Shown here piece after piece: positions 17,291 to 26,423 of a stretch of 43,177 nucleotides of DNA. Both the position numbers and the translations under genes were made by a program. The stretch's first letter is position 1; the number at the start of each line of letters is the position of its first letter. Source of the stretch: RBC101 sp052387735 (GTDB lineage: Bacteria > Gemmatimonadota > Gemmatimonadetes > Gemmatimonadales > Gemmatimonadaceae). The stretch is from the NCBI GenBank assembly GCA_052387735.1, contig JBQTIW010000091.1:1-43177 (forward strand), written 5' to 3'. The notes beneath the pieces were generated by a model, which saw only the letters and a list, made by a program, of their open reading frames with translations, searched no databases and was not told where the DNA came from.

Positions 17291-20200
17291 CTAACGTGTC
17301 CCGGAACCCGATGCCCGCTCCGTCCCGATCACCAGCTCTCGCAGTCCAATGCTGAACGGCTCGGCACCCTTAGGCTGGGCCTGGATCATGACCGCGGCGT
17401 ACGGCATGCGCCCGGCTGGCATGCTGCCCGAGAGCCAGGCATTGGCCTTCGCCGCCCAACTCGCGCCCATCGTCCGCTCCTTCGGTTGATCCGTCACCGC
17501 CACGAAACCGAAGGCCGGGTTGAGCACGATGTCCTCGTAGTCGAACGACGTCGCCGCGCCACCCACGTTCGGCGCATCCACGACGACCTTCCACTTCCCG
17601 GCCGCGGGATTCACCACCGTCACGGACTCATCACCGGTGGGATCGCCGTCGGATTTGGAGGCGACACACTCCTTGCCGGTGCAGTCGAAGAGGAACAGGT
17701 CGAGGTCGGTCGGCAGCGGCGCGGCCTGCCGGACGCGCGCGACCAGCATCGTCGAGCCAGGCGGCACGTCGATGTCCCACATCCGTTGTTCGGTTTCCCT
17801 GATCTGCCCGCGTTCGCGCCGGATGCTTCCCATGGGCAGGCTGAGCGCGGCACCAGGGAAGGTGCCGAAGCGATTGGTGAATTGCACGTCATGGGTTCCA
17901 TTGCCGTTGGCTGCGGCGGCGCCGTCGGCGCCGGTCGCCGTGACGCTGGCATCGGCACCTAACGCGGTGAGCGTCACCGTGACCGGCGTGTTCGGCACGT
18001 GCTCGGGCTTCTTCGCCTGCTGCCAGTCGAAGGTTCGCGTGTCTTCCACGTCCTGCAGCCGCACCTCCCAGACCCCCGGCACCGGATCGCTCACCGCATA
18101 CGTGGCCTTCGCCGGTCCGGTCGGCGCCGCAAAGCCGGAGCCGATGCCCGTCACGGTGCGCGTGTCCGGCCGCATGATCGAGACGGACACTCGGCGCTTG
18201 GGTGCGTCGACGTCGAGGCGCAGGGTCGATGCGCCTGCGGGGACCTGATAATAGAGATGTGTCATCCCCGGTCGCGGGACATCGAGCTTCTGCTCCACCT
18301 TGTATCCATTGGCGCTGCTCAGGGCCTCCGCCGCCACCACCGTTGCCTGGGTCCGGTACTCCACCCCGGGACGCCCGGGGAAATCCAGCATCATGATCGC
18401 CGTATGCACGCCGCTCGTCGTCGGTGCAATCCCGACCGTGACAGGCACCGGTGTGTTGAGGGGGAGCGTGACCGAGGACGGCGACGAGAAGGTGCCGGTA
18501 TTGCCGATCCAGCCTAACGTGAACACGAGCGGCCCCTTCGGCCCCGTGGTGCGCGTAAAGGTGATCGTGCGATCGCCGCGGGTACCGGTGGCCCAGCCGT
18601 CACGTTCGTAGATCCCGATCCCTTCATTGGGCGTCGCCAGGAGGTGACTCACCGAATGTTTCACGGGGGCCTTGCTGACGATCGTGAGCGGTGTCTTTAC
18701 CGTGTCCATGGCCCTGAGCGCTTCCCAGGCACCGGCGATGTTGACCACACCGTTTCCCTGCTTGTTCGCCGGCAGATGGGAGACCCAGCGGCCCGAAGTC
18801 ATCAGGGCCTGACGAATGCGATATGGATCCCACTTCACATTGGATTGCCTCGCGGCGCTGATCAGCAACGCCACGGCCCCGGCGGTCGTCGGCGTTGCCG
18901 TCGACGTCCCGCCGGCGATGCTGTATCCCGGCGGCAGCTGCATGAGTCCGGGAATCGCCGTGCCCTCGATGAACCCGCGCCCCGTGCTCACGTAGTTCGA
19001 CGGCGCGATGATGTCCGGCTTGAGTGCGCCGTTGCCCATTGGCCCGTATCCGCCGGTGATGAGCAGGTTGTCGTCGTGCTGGACACGCACCCCGTGGTTT
19101 GCCATGAAGTTCGCCTTGCTCTCGTGCGCGCCGACCGAAATCGCGCCGGGGGCGAGGGCGTAGTCGTCGATGGCCGCGAGGACGGCGTAATTGTGTGTGG
19201 GGATCACGATCGCCTTGCCGAATTTCGCAATCAGGCGGCCGTAGATGACCGTGGGGACCAGCCGGCCATCGAACAGCAGGTAGGTGCGCGAAATGACCGA
19301 GCTTTGCTCGAGGAACACCACGTCCACGCTCGGGTGCTTCACCGCACGGATCACTGCTTCGGTCTGACCATAGGCCGCGCCGCCCTCGGCCATGTTCACC
19401 AGCTGCGCCCCCGGGGCAACGCCGTCAAAGCGTCCTTGCGTCCCACGGCTCGCGACGACCGCACCTACCACGAGCGACGCATGGCTTGCCACGCCGAGGT
19501 TGAGTGCGACGAGGCGCCGGGGTCTGTCGATCTGTACCGCAAAACTCACGCTTTCGCGGATCGGAGTGTCGGGCTTGTCCTTGCCAATCACGCCAAACTC
19601 CGGGCGCACAGCATAGTCGGTGTACGCTCTCTCGTCGCTGAAGTCCAGATCCTGATCGGTATCCACCCACACGTCGTTCGTCACCTCGTTCCAGAGCACA
19701 GTGAAGAGGCGGCTCGATCCCGGCGGGTTGCCGTCACGATTCAAGTCCTTCTCGAGCCCTGCACGGTTGAGCGAGTCGAATACCGCCTCATCGAGCTGAG
19801 CGATGCGGTAGGTGCCTGACGATGGCGCGGTGTATGACGTGTCCTTCCAGCGGAACCTACCGCCGGTCGCCACCACCGTGTCCTTCATGCGGAGCCACTG
19901 TCCGTCGTCCTCATCGTCGATGTCGACCGCCGTCTGGTACCCGATGATCTTTCGGGTCGGCTTGCCGTCGAGCGTCGTGGCGACCTGGAGCTCGGGGAGG
20001 AGGGCATCGAGGCTCTGGTCGATGATCGCGATGGTCGTGCCACGGCCGTCAAAGGTCGGATTCGCCTTGCGCCACTCGATCGCACCCATGTCGCTCAGCG
20101 GGTCGTAGCGATCGATAAGAGGGGTCTCCGGGAGTGTCGGCGGCCACGTCTTTCTGATCGTGTCGGTCGCAAACGGAAGCGTGTTGGCGAACGGCGACCA

Positions 20201-20590
20201 CGCGGCCGGCGCACCTGCGCTCGCGAGGCCGAAAGCGCGGCTCAACCGGCTGATGGACACATCGGCGCTGTGAATGAGCGGATCCCGCACCAGCTTGTCC
20301 ACGCTGTCGACCCGGATGCGCACGCGCAGATAGTCGACATCGTCGTCACGATAGCGGATCGTGCCGCCCAGCTGAGCAATGAGCTTCGCGGCTCTGGCGT
20401 TGGCACCCGGCATCGATGCGACGACCAGCGTGACGGCAGTATCGCCGCGAGCTCGTGCCGCCGCGAGCTCGCCTCGGGCATCCTTGAAGAGGAAGGGCCG
20501 CCGGGGCGGATCGCCGCCGCCCTGCTGCGCGCCGGCGCTCCAGCTGAACACGAGGGAGAAGAGCCCGAAGGTGATTGCTCGAGACCGCAT
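17291..20590 (-). CDS. Secreted S8 (subtilisin-like) serine peptidase
   Basis: 1099 residues from ATG 20590, with GAGAGCGGTGA just upstream. The signal peptide is MRSRAITFGLFSLVFSWSAGAQ. The catalytic triad is visible, spread over a long domain: Asp191 in TTIAIIDQSLD, His370 in VASHASLVVGAV, and Ser563 in GGTSTATPTTAG; the oxyanion Asn is probably N467 (IPTHNYAVL). The His motif is degenerate compared with the usual HGTHVAG, and about 180 residues separate Asp and His, resembling the tripeptidyl-peptidase II-like branch of S8. The C-terminal half (about 500 residues) is beta-rich and includes PPC-like modules. It is divergent from the S9 peptidase and upstream of the M28 peptidase. Confidence 0.88.
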   Translation of the reverse strand: MRSRAITFGLFSLVFSWSAGAQQGGGDPPRRPFLFKDARGELAAARARGDTAVTLVVASMPGANARAAKLIAQLGGTIRYRDDDVDYLRVRIRVDSVDKLVRDPLIHSADVSISRLSRAFGLASAGAPAAWSPFANTLPFATDTIRKTWPPTLPETPLIDRYDPLSDMGAIEWRKANPTFDGRGTTIAIIDQSLDALLPELQVATTLDGKPTRKIIGYQTAVDIDDEDDGQWLRMKDTVVATGGRFRWKDTSYTAPSSGTYRIAQLDEAVFDSLNRAGLEKDLNRDGNPPGSSRLFTVLWNEVTNDVWVDTDQDLDFSDERAYTDYAVRPEFGVIGKDKPDTPIRESVSFAVQIDRPRRLVALNLGVASHASLVVGAVVASRGTQGRFDGVAPGAQLVNMAEGGAAYGQTEAVIRAVKHPSVDVVFLEQSSVISRTYLLFDGRLVPTVIYGRLIAKFGKAIVIPTHNYAVLAAIDDYALAPGAISVGAHESKANFMANHGVRVQHDDNLLITGGYGPMGNGALKPDIIAPSNYVSTGRGFIEGTAIPGLMQLPPGYSIAGGTSTATPTTAGAVALLISAARQSNVKWDPYRIRQALMTSGRWVSHLPANKQGNGVVNIAGAWEALRAMDTVKTPLTIVSKAPVKHSVSHLLATPNEGIGIYERDGWATGTRGDRTITFTRTTGPKGPLVFTLGWIGNTGTFSSPSSVTLPLNTPVPVTVGIAPTTSGVHTAIMMLDFPGRPGVEYRTQATVVAAEALSSANGYKVEQKLDVPRPGMTHLYYQVPAGASTLRLDVDAPKRRVSVSIMRPDTRTVTGIGSGFAAPTGPAKATYAVSDPVPGVWEVRLQDVEDTRTFDWQQAKKPEHVPNTPVTVTLTALGADASVTATGADGAAAANGNGTHDVQFTNRFGTFPGAALSLPMGSIRRERGQIRETEQRMWDIDVPPGSTMLVARVRQAAPLPTDLDLFLFDCTGKECVASKSDGDPTGDESVTVVNPAAGKWKVVVDAPNVGGAATSFDYEDIVLNPAFGFVAVTDQPKERTMGASWAAKANAWLSGSMPAGRMPYAAVMIQAQPKGAEPFSIGLRELVIGTERASGSGTR

Positions 20591-20805
20591 GATGTCACCG
20601 CTCTCTATTGAGTAGGGACGAATCTCGCGGTGTGCGCGGCGGGTGTCGAGACGCGGCCGGTCCGGCGGCGGCGTCACCCTTGCGGAGCCACGTCGCCGAG
20701 ACCGAGCTTCTCACCTGGACACGCGCAACCGCGAACGACGAGCCGCCGCAGGGCGAACGCCCGGGCGAGACCACTTCTCCGAGTGACCTACAGAGGGAAT
20801 CCATC
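20591..20805. other. Divergent promoter region between S8 and S9 peptidases
   Basis: 215 bp must hold promoters for both directions. I found no pair of hexamers convincing enough to assign. The S9 frame is open through most of this region, back to 20608, but no signal peptide or ribosome site supports an upstream start. Confidence 0.4.
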
Positions 20806-22941
20806 ATGACGCGGATCATCACAGACGCACGGGCGGACAGCCGCACCGGCGCACAGGTTCTCGGCGCCCTGCTGCTGGCCGCGGTGCTGGCCACGCCCAC
20901 GGCCTCTGCACAAACGACGAACACGTCGGCGGGTCGTGCGCTCACGATCGAGGACTTCTATGTTCTCAAGACCGTGGGCTCACCGCAGTTGTCGCCCGAT
21001 GGACGCTGGGTTGCGTACACGGTCTCGACACACGTCGAGACGACGAATGCCGACCGGTCGGAGGTGTGGCTCGTTGCAGCGGACGGGGCCGTACCGGCGC
21101 GACGCGTGTCCTCAGACGGTGTCAATGCCACTGGTCCGCGCTGGTCCGACGACGGGCGCCTCCGATTCAACGGTGACTCCGGTGGCTGGGTGGTCGACCC
21201 CGCGGCTCCCGACCGCGTGGTCGAAGGCGAGCGGATCCCCACCGGGCCAGGCGGCGGCGCGAGAACGGCCCTAACGAGCCCAGACGGCAAATGGGTCGCG
21301 TCGCTACGCGCGCTCCCTCCGACCAAACGAGAGCGTGTGTTCGCTTCGGACTTCGAGAAGCGGCATGAGGAACGCTTTAAGGGTGTGCAGTTCGATTGGC
21401 TCGATTTCCAGCGTGACGGCCAGACCTTTCCCGTTCCGAATCGCGTGGACCCCGAGGTCAATCCTCCTCAGGAAGTGTTCCTCGCCCCCACTGCCGGAAC
21501 CGGTGATCGACAGCTCACCCGCGTCGCTGTGCGTCCCGCCGGACTTCAGTGGCATCGCGACGGCTCGCGCTTGCTGTTCACCGCGGACAGCGGCTATCGC
21601 AACGAGCTCAGGTATGGGAGCAACGAGATCTACCTGCTGTCAACGGACGGCGCGTTGCGCAAACTGACGTCGGACCGCGACTACAACTACACCAACGCAG
21701 CCTTCTCGCCTGATGGACGCTGGATCCTCTACTCCCGCCAACTGTCCACGGATGCCGTCATCGCGAAGAAGCTGAGTCATGGTGGTCCAACCGACCTCGT
21801 GGTCATGCCTGCGGACGGCGGCAGCGAGCGGCTCCTGACCGCCGACTGGGATTTCCTGCCAAGCGGCGCTCAGTGGAGTCCGGACGGGAAGTGGGTCTAC
21901 TTCAACGGCGGCATCGGCGGAGAAAACCACCTCTTCCGCGTCGCGGCTGCAGGTGGAGGGGTGGAGCAGATCACCAGAGGGGAGCGGCGCATTGGTGGCG
22001 TGAGCTTCGACAAGGGATTCACCCGGATCGCGTACACGGTCGGGTTGATCGAGTCGCCGGCCGAGGTGTTCGTGGCGAACATCGATGGATCGGGCGAACG
22101 GCGACTGACGAGTGTGCACGATTCATTCGTCCGTGATATCGCCCTGAGTCGTGCCGAACGCTTGAACTTCCGGAGCGCAGACGGAACACCGATTGAAGGG
22201 TGGCTGATGTATCCGCAGGGTTATCGTGCGGCCGCCGGTCCGTATCCGCTGATCGTCAGTAACCATGGCGGGCCGCATGGCGCCGACGGCTACAGCTTCG
22301 ATTTCAAGAGCCAGTACTTCGCCGCGAACGGCTACTTCGTGCTCAAGGTGAACTTCCGCAGCTCCACGGGCTACGGCGAGAAGTTCCTGTGGGGCACCTG
22401 GGGTGGGTGGGGAAACAAGGACGGGCAGGACGTCATGGCCGGCATCGACCACGCCATCGGCCGATATCCGATCGATCGATCGAAGGTCGCCACCATCGGA
22501 CACTCCTATGGTGGCTTCATGACCAACTGGCTCATCACGCAGTACCCCGATCGTTTCGCTGCTGCGATTCCCGGCGCAGGGATTGTGAACTGGGTCAGCG
22601 ACTACGGCACCGCCGACATTGCGCGCACCAAGGAGACGGAGTTCTACGGGACTCCGTGGGACGAGAAGGCACGCAACATCATGATCCGGCAGTCACCGCT
22701 GACTTACGCCAACCGGGTGAAGGCACCGACGCTGTTCGTGCACGGCGAGGTGGACCAGCGCGTTCCGTACTCCGAAGCGGAGCAGATGTTCGTCGCCCTC
22801 AAGAAGAATGGGGTGCCGGCCCGGATGATCCAGTACGCCGGGATGCCCCACGCGATTTCGGGATCGTGGAATCAGGTGCATCGGATGCTGAATGAGCTCA
22901 AGTGGCTCGATCGGTATCTCAAGGCGGGGAAGGTCAGCTGA
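20806..22941 (+). CDS. Secreted S9 family (DPP/acylaminoacyl-like) peptidase
   Basis: 711 residues from ATG 20806, with AGAGGGA 8 nt upstream. The signal peptide ends in ATPTASAQ. Residues about 50-430 form a beta-propeller of WD40-like PD40 motifs (SPQLSPDGRWVAYT, AAFSPDGRWILYS, AQWSPDGKWVYF). The C-terminal alpha/beta-hydrolase has the triad Ser567 (GHSYGGF), Asp650 (VHGEVDQRVP) and His682 (GMPHAISG). It cleaves short peptides outside the cytoplasm. It is divergent from the S8-M28 pair, which suggests a shared peptide-use function and possibly shared control. Confidence 0.95.
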   Translation: MTRIITDARADSRTGAQVLGALLLAAVLATPTASAQTTNTSAGRALTIEDFYVLKTVGSPQLSPDGRWVAYTVSTHVETTNADRSEVWLVAADGAVPARRVSSDGVNATGPRWSDDGRLRFNGDSGGWVVDPAAPDRVVEGERIPTGPGGGARTALTSPDGKWVASLRALPPTKRERVFASDFEKRHEERFKGVQFDWLDFQRDGQTFPVPNRVDPEVNPPQEVFLAPTAGTGDRQLTRVAVRPAGLQWHRDGSRLLFTADSGYRNELRYGSNEIYLLSTDGALRKLTSDRDYNYTNAAFSPDGRWILYSRQLSTDAVIAKKLSHGGPTDLVVMPADGGSERLLTADWDFLPSGAQWSPDGKWVYFNGGIGGENHLFRVAAAGGGVEQITRGERRIGGVSFDKGFTRIAYTVGLIESPAEVFVANIDGSGERRLTSVHDSFVRDIALSRAERLNFRSADGTPIEGWLMYPQGYRAAAGPYPLIVSNHGGPHGADGYSFDFKSQYFAANGYFVLKVNFRSSTGYGEKFLWGTWGGWGNKDGQDVMAGIDHAIGRYPIDRSKVATIGHSYGGFMTNWLITQYPDRFAAAIPGAGIVNWVSDYGTADIARTKETEFYGTPWDEKARNIMIRQSPLTYANRVKAPTLFVHGEVDQRVPYSEAEQMFVALKKNGVPARMIQYAGMPHAISGSWNQVHRMLNELKWLDRYLKAGKVS

Positions 22942-22975
22942 AAAACGGGATTCGGGATTGGGGATTGGGGGAATA
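22942..22975. repeat. GGGATTG-type short tandem repeat
   Basis: Directly after the S9 stop there are near-identical units GGGATTC-GGGATTG-GGGATTG-GGGG. It lies between two convergent genes (S9 and SDR). No hairpin can form from a one-sided G-rich tract, but such runs can form G-quadruplexes; this is an inference. Confidence 0.5.
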
Positions 22976-22984
22976 GAAGCGCGG

Positions 22985-23773
22985 TCAGGTGCGCGTCTTC
23001 TGGTAGCGGCGGGCGCCAAGACGCAGGAGACGTTGCGGGAGGTGCCGCAGAAGCCAAACGATGCATTGCCAGCGACGGCTCGGGATGACGACCACCGGGC
23101 CGCCGCGATCCATCGCTGACAGAGCCGCGGCCACGACGGCACGCACGTCGAGCCAGAGGAACGCCGGGATCCCTTCCATCCGCATGGCTGCGCGGTCGTG
23201 GAACTGCGTGCGGACAAACCCGGGACAGAGCGCTTGCGCATACACTCCCGTCCCCTTCAGCTCCAGCGCCAGAGACTCCATGAACACGCGCTGGTATGCC
23301 TTGGTTGCCGTATAGTTCGCATTGGCGGCACTCGCAACAAACGAGGCCACGGACGACACCGTAATCACCGCGCCCCTCCCCCGAGCGACCATCGCAGGAA
23401 GTGTCGTCACTGTCAGGCGGTTCGTCGCCACCACGTGAAGGCGCACCATCGCATGCTGCGATGCAGGGTCGGTCTTGTGCAGGAACCCCTTTGTTCCGAA
23501 GCCTGCGTTGTTCACAAGGACGTCAACAGGCGACGCCGTGAGCTGCTGCGCCACGATGTCGATCCCGGCGTCCGTGGCCAGGTCCGCCGCCAGCACCTGT
23601 ACCTGAGCCCTGGACGCTGCGGACAGCTCATGCGCCACAGTGTCCAGCCTCACGCGGTCTCGCGCGACGAGCAGCAGATCCAGCCCCCGCTCGGCGAGCT
23701 GCCGCGCGAACTCGAGGCCGATTCCCGACGTCGCCCCGGTGACGAGCGCGAGTTGCCTTCCCGTGTCCGTCAT
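22985..23773 (-). CDS. Short-chain dehydrogenase/reductase (SDR)
   Basis: 262 residues with the classical SDR layout: TGATSGIG at 12-19 for NAD(P) binding, NNAG at 88-91, the catalytic Ser at 140/141, and Y154-x3-K158 (YTATK). The C-terminus has a basic amphipathic tail (WLLRHLPQRLLRLGARRYQKTRT) that may bind membrane, as in lipid- or steroid-related SDRs of the DltE/YqjQ type. The substrate cannot be read from sequence. The start at ATG 23773 has no clear ribosome site and may be translated from a short leader. Confidence 0.92.
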   Translation of the reverse strand: MTDTGRQLALVTGATSGIGLEFARQLAERGLDLLLVARDRVRLDTVAHELSAASRAQVQVLAADLATDAGIDIVAQQLTASPVDVLVNNAGFGTKGFLHKTDPASQHAMVRLHVVATNRLTVTTLPAMVARGRGAVITVSSVASFVASAANANYTATKAYQRVFMESLALELKGTGVYAQALCPGFVRTQFHDRAAMRMEGIPAFLWLDVRAVVAAALSAMDRGGPVVVIPSRRWQCIVWLLRHLPQRLLRLGARRYQKTRT

Positions 23774-23861
23774 ATCAGACGTGATGGTATTAACCAGAAT
23801 TCGAAGGAACCGTATACATCAGCGATGGGTGCGCAGCCGGAACCCGATTCGCTGAAAGAAA

Positions 23862-23886
23862 CAGGGCCGTCTCGTGGACGGCCCTG
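23862..23886 (-). terminator. Rho-independent terminator of the small lipoprotein gene
   Basis: A perfect 10-bp stem (23862-23871 with 23877-23886) and a 5-nt loop are followed on the minus strand by TTTCTTTC. The stem begins 23 bp after the stop of the 23910-24356 gene. Confidence 0.8.
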
Positions 23887-23909
23887 ACATGGCAGCTCAC
23901 GTCCCACGG

Positions 23910-24356
23910 CTACGGGACGCGCGTTGCCTCGAAACGGCCACGCGACACGATCGAATCCGGCTTCACTGCCAGCATGATCGTCGTCGTGCCCACCAGTTTT
24001 CCGTCTTTGAGACGTCCGATCGACCGGAACATCAGCTTCCGCTTCGGATCGGCCCTATCAACGTAGGCCAGTGACGTGGCAATCGAGCTGTCGGCATCAA
24101 GCACACGCAGGAATGTGACCGAGTCCTTGGTGCCTTCCCGTATGAGCGAGCCGCCCTCTGCCGTTGCCACGACGGTCCAGCGACTGGCAATGGAGTCGGA
24201 ATTCTCCGCCATGGTGACACCCGTCCACGTTCCCGAGACATCACTCGCGGTCAGGTGGGCCGGAGGCGCAGGCGCCATGGCCGCTGAGTCACTCTGCGCC
24301 GTTTCAGAACTGGTGCACGCCACGATCAACGGAACGAGCAGCGCGACCTTTCGCAT
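23910..24356 (-). CDS. Small lipoprotein of unknown function
   Basis: 148 residues from ATG 24356, chosen because GGAGG lies 5 nt upstream. MRKVALLVPLIVAC is a lipoprotein signal. The mature part, after a Ser/Ala/Pro linker, is a single beta-rich domain beginning VSGTWTGVTM and ending LVGTTTIMLAVKPDSIVSRGRFEATRV. This has the look of a lipocalin-like or THAP-like beta-sheet fold that starts with a G-x-W motif. Function is not known. It is monocistronic, with its own terminator and a possible promoter. Confidence 0.82.
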   Translation of the reverse strand: MRKVALLVPLIVACTSSETAQSDSAAMAPAPPAHLTASDVSGTWTGVTMAENSDSIASRWTVVATAEGGSLIREGTKDSVTFLRVLDADSSIATSLAYVDRADPKRKLMFRSIGRLKDGKLVGTTTIMLAVKPDSIVSRGRFEATRVP

Positions 24357-24419
24357 GAGCACCTCCGGTAAGCGCGGTAATCGGCGCCAGGCACCGGGCT
24401 GGTCCCTGGCAGATAACGC

Positions 24420-24448
24420 ACGATACCACCGCGCCTAGAGGGCTGCAA
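24420..24448 (-). promoter_or_regulatory. Possible promoter of the small lipoprotein gene
   Basis: On the minus strand TTGCAG (24448-24443) and TATCGT (24425-24420) are separated by 17 nt, 64 nt before the start codon. The match to TTGACA/TATAAT is partial, so this is a suggestion only. Confidence 0.3.
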
Positions 24449-24517
24449 CACGCGCAAGCCTTGACTTCCCTCAGCGCGGCGCGTCTGGATCTTACGGTGG
24501 CGTTGCGAGACGAGGAG

Positions 24518-24580
24518 AACGGGTCAACTGTAAGCGGGTAAGCGAGTAATCGGTCAGGCGGGCGAGCGGGTAAGCGGAAG
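24518..24580. repeat. Degenerate GCGGGTAA-like repeat array
   Basis: Seven or so imperfect units (ACGGGTCAA, AGCGGGTA, AGCGAGTAA, TCGGTCAGG, AGCGGGTAAGCGG) sit directly upstream of the ICMT-like gene. The units resemble those at 13441-13679. Confidence 0.55.
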
Positions 24581-24592
24581 CCGCGGGAGCGT

Positions 24593-25213
24593 ATGTCGAC
24601 CATGAACCAGGAAGTCACATTTCGGATCGTGCTTGGAGGAGGCTTTCTCGCCGTCCTCGCGATCACGCTGTACCATCGGCTCCGACCCTGGAGGTCGAGG
24701 GAAGCCCTGGATCGGCGGCAAGAGGGCCTCTTCATCCTGGCGACGTTGCGTCCCATGGGCCTCCTGCTCTGGCTGGGGGTTATTGCCTACCTCGTCAATC
24801 CGGCCTGGATGGACTGGTCGAAGGTGCAGCTCCCCGCTGCGCTGCGGTGGGCGGGAGTTGCGGTGCTTGGTCTGGGGCTGGCGCTGCTCACGTGGACGCT
24901 GCGGTCCCTGGGTCCCAACCTGACGGACACGGTAGTCACCAGACGAGCGCACACCCTCGTGACGCACGGTCCGTATCGCTGGGTTCGACACCCGTTCTAC
25001 GATGCACTGGCCGTGTTCATCCTGGCGTTCGCCCTCCTGGCGGCGAACTGGTTCGTTCTCGTTGCCGGGGCGGCCGTCTTTGCTCTCCTCGCCGTACGCA
25101 GCGCAACCGAAGAAGCAAAGCTATTGGAGCGCTTCGGCGAGCCGTATCGCGCGTACCGCCAGGCCACTGGCCGCTTTGTCCCAAGGCTGCGTCGCCTCAA
25201 TCAGAGAGCCTGA
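24593..25213 (+). CDS. Isoprenylcysteine carboxyl methyltransferase-like (ICMT/PEMT/NnrU) membrane protein
   Basis: 206 residues with four or five membrane helices. The C-terminal signature is HGPYRWVRHPFY at 125-136, followed by EE-KLLERFGEPYRAYRQATGRFVPR, which is the SAM-binding region shared by ICMT, PEMT and related bacterial membrane methyltransferases. The substrate in bacteria is usually unknown, probably a lipid or small thiol. The gene stands alone between the repeat array and the convergent metallo-hydrolase. Confidence 0.85.
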   Translation: MSTMNQEVTFRIVLGGGFLAVLAITLYHRLRPWRSREALDRRQEGLFILATLRPMGLLLWLGVIAYLVNPAWMDWSKVQLPAALRWAGVAVLGLGLALLTWTLRSLGPNLTDTVVTRRAHTLVTHGPYRWVRHPFYDALAVFILAFALLAANWFVLVAGAAVFALLAVRSATEEAKLLERFGEPYRAYRQATGRFVPRLRRLNQRA

Positions 25214-25281
25214 CGCGACAGCCGTGTTTCCGCACGGCGAAGGGTGGCCTCGCGGTGGGAAGCGGGTGCGAGCCGAGCAGG

Positions 25282-26268
25282 CTACCTGAGTTTGCCTTCG
25301 AGCTCCTCGTACACCTTGCGGATTGCGATGGGGGCTTGCTGCTCGAACAGGAACCAATCACGCAGCTCGCCCCAGTTGGCCTGCTTCAGCGCGTCGTCGG
25401 CGGAGAGCCCGAGCTGATGGAGCCGCGTCGCTTCGGCGATCACGGCGCGCAGGGCCCGCTGGTAGGCCTGGAGCTCTTCTCGCGAGGCCCTCGGCTCTTC
25501 GATGAATCCATGGCCAGGCACGAAGCGCTGCACGTCCATCGCGAGGGCCCGATCGATCATCCGCACCCACTCGGAGGGGAAGGCCGACCGCATGGCCGGA
25601 AACACGCGGTTGAGATACGCCTCGCTCATGAAGAGGATCCTTTCGCGGGGCAGGTGGATCACGAGATCCCCACCGGTATGCGCGCGGCCGAGAAAGAGGA
25701 CCTGTACCTCGACCCCTCCCACGTTGACGATCTGTCGATCGCCGGTCATCGCCACGGGTGGCACGACGACCACGCGCGGCGCAGGTGCTGACGTACCCTT
25801 GGCCGCTGCGTCGCTGGCCGCCCTGGTGTTCGCCGCCGCGGCGGCAGCGGAATCGCGCTCCAGCTGCGCGCGAGACGTCGGATGGACGATCCAGGTGATG
25901 CCAGAGGGAAGGACGGAATTGCCGGCCGTGTGGTCGCCGTGGTCGGAGCCGACCACATACCATCGAACGGGCCGCGGCGTCAGGCGGCGGATCTCCTCGA
26001 GCATCCGCTGGGTGGCCTGTGGACTCCCCTGTCCGTCGGCGATCAGGACTCCGCTGTCGCCAACGACGAACAAACTGACCGTCGTGAAGCCTGGCGAACG
26101 GATCTCTTCGTACCCGTACACGTTCTCGGCGAGTCTGATGACGCGGGGGAAGGCCGCCAGCTGCAGTCCTCGCTTTGTCGGATCGGCGGTGCGCACCTGG
26201 GCGAGCACCGGGGCGGTGGCCAGCGCCGTCAGGCAGGGGATCCACCTCAACATGTGTGCGATGGTCAT
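25282..26268 (-). CDS. Exported metallo-beta-lactamase-fold hydrolase with altered HxHxDH motif
   Basis: 328 residues; the signal peptide is around 1-24 (ending PVLAQ). The MBL fold is clear: GVLIADGQGS at about 73-82, the metal loop VVGSDHGDHTAGN at about 105-117, GRAHTGGDLVIHLP with H197, and VPGHGF with H253. The usual HxHxDH reads S108-D-H110-G-D112-H113, so the first zinc-1 histidine is a serine. A 25-residue Ala-rich insertion (AAAAAANTRAASDAAAKG) lies between the strands. Function is unknown; the closest style is the exported quinoprotein-relay/SoxH-like MBL group. ATG 26268 was preferred over the long upstream extension, which lacks a signal sequence. Confidence 0.85.
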   Translation of the reverse strand: MTIAHMLRWIPCLTALATAPVLAQVRTADPTKRGLQLAAFPRVIRLAENVYGYEEIRSPGFTTVSLFVVGDSGVLIADGQGSPQATQRMLEEIRRLTPRPVRWYVVGSDHGDHTAGNSVLPSGITWIVHPTSRAQLERDSAAAAAANTRAASDAAAKGTSAPAPRVVVVPPVAMTGDRQIVNVGGVEVQVLFLGRAHTGGDLVIHLPRERILFMSEAYLNRVFPAMRSAFPSEWVRMIDRALAMDVQRFVPGHGFIEEPRASREELQAYQRALRAVIAEATRLHQLGLSADDALKQANWGELRDWFLFEQQAPIAIRKVYEELEGKLR

Positions 26269-26358
26269 GAAGACGAGTCTAGCATTCGGGGTTGTCGCAA
26301 GGCCAGGGAGCGCAAGTCCGTGATCCCCGGGGGGGCGGTCGGATCGCGAGCTTTCTGG

Positions 26359-26387
26359 TTCACCTCGCGGACCGCGCCGTGTATCTT
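26359..26387 (+). promoter_or_regulatory. Probable sigma-70-type promoter of etfBA
   Basis: TTCACC (26359-26364), a 17-nt spacer and TATCTT (26382-26387) lie 37 nt before the etfB start. The same -10 hexamer TATCTT with a 17-nt spacer precedes the S9 gene at 39900. Confidence 0.5.
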
Positions 26388-26423
26388 CTCTTGTGAATTC
26401 TTTCACATAGGGAGACCACACCG

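Noticed and set aside
18644..19819. Plus-strand ORF of 391 aa inside the S8 gene
   Set aside because: The S8 peptidase on the minus strand has signal peptide and catalytic triad; this frame is compositionally a shadow.
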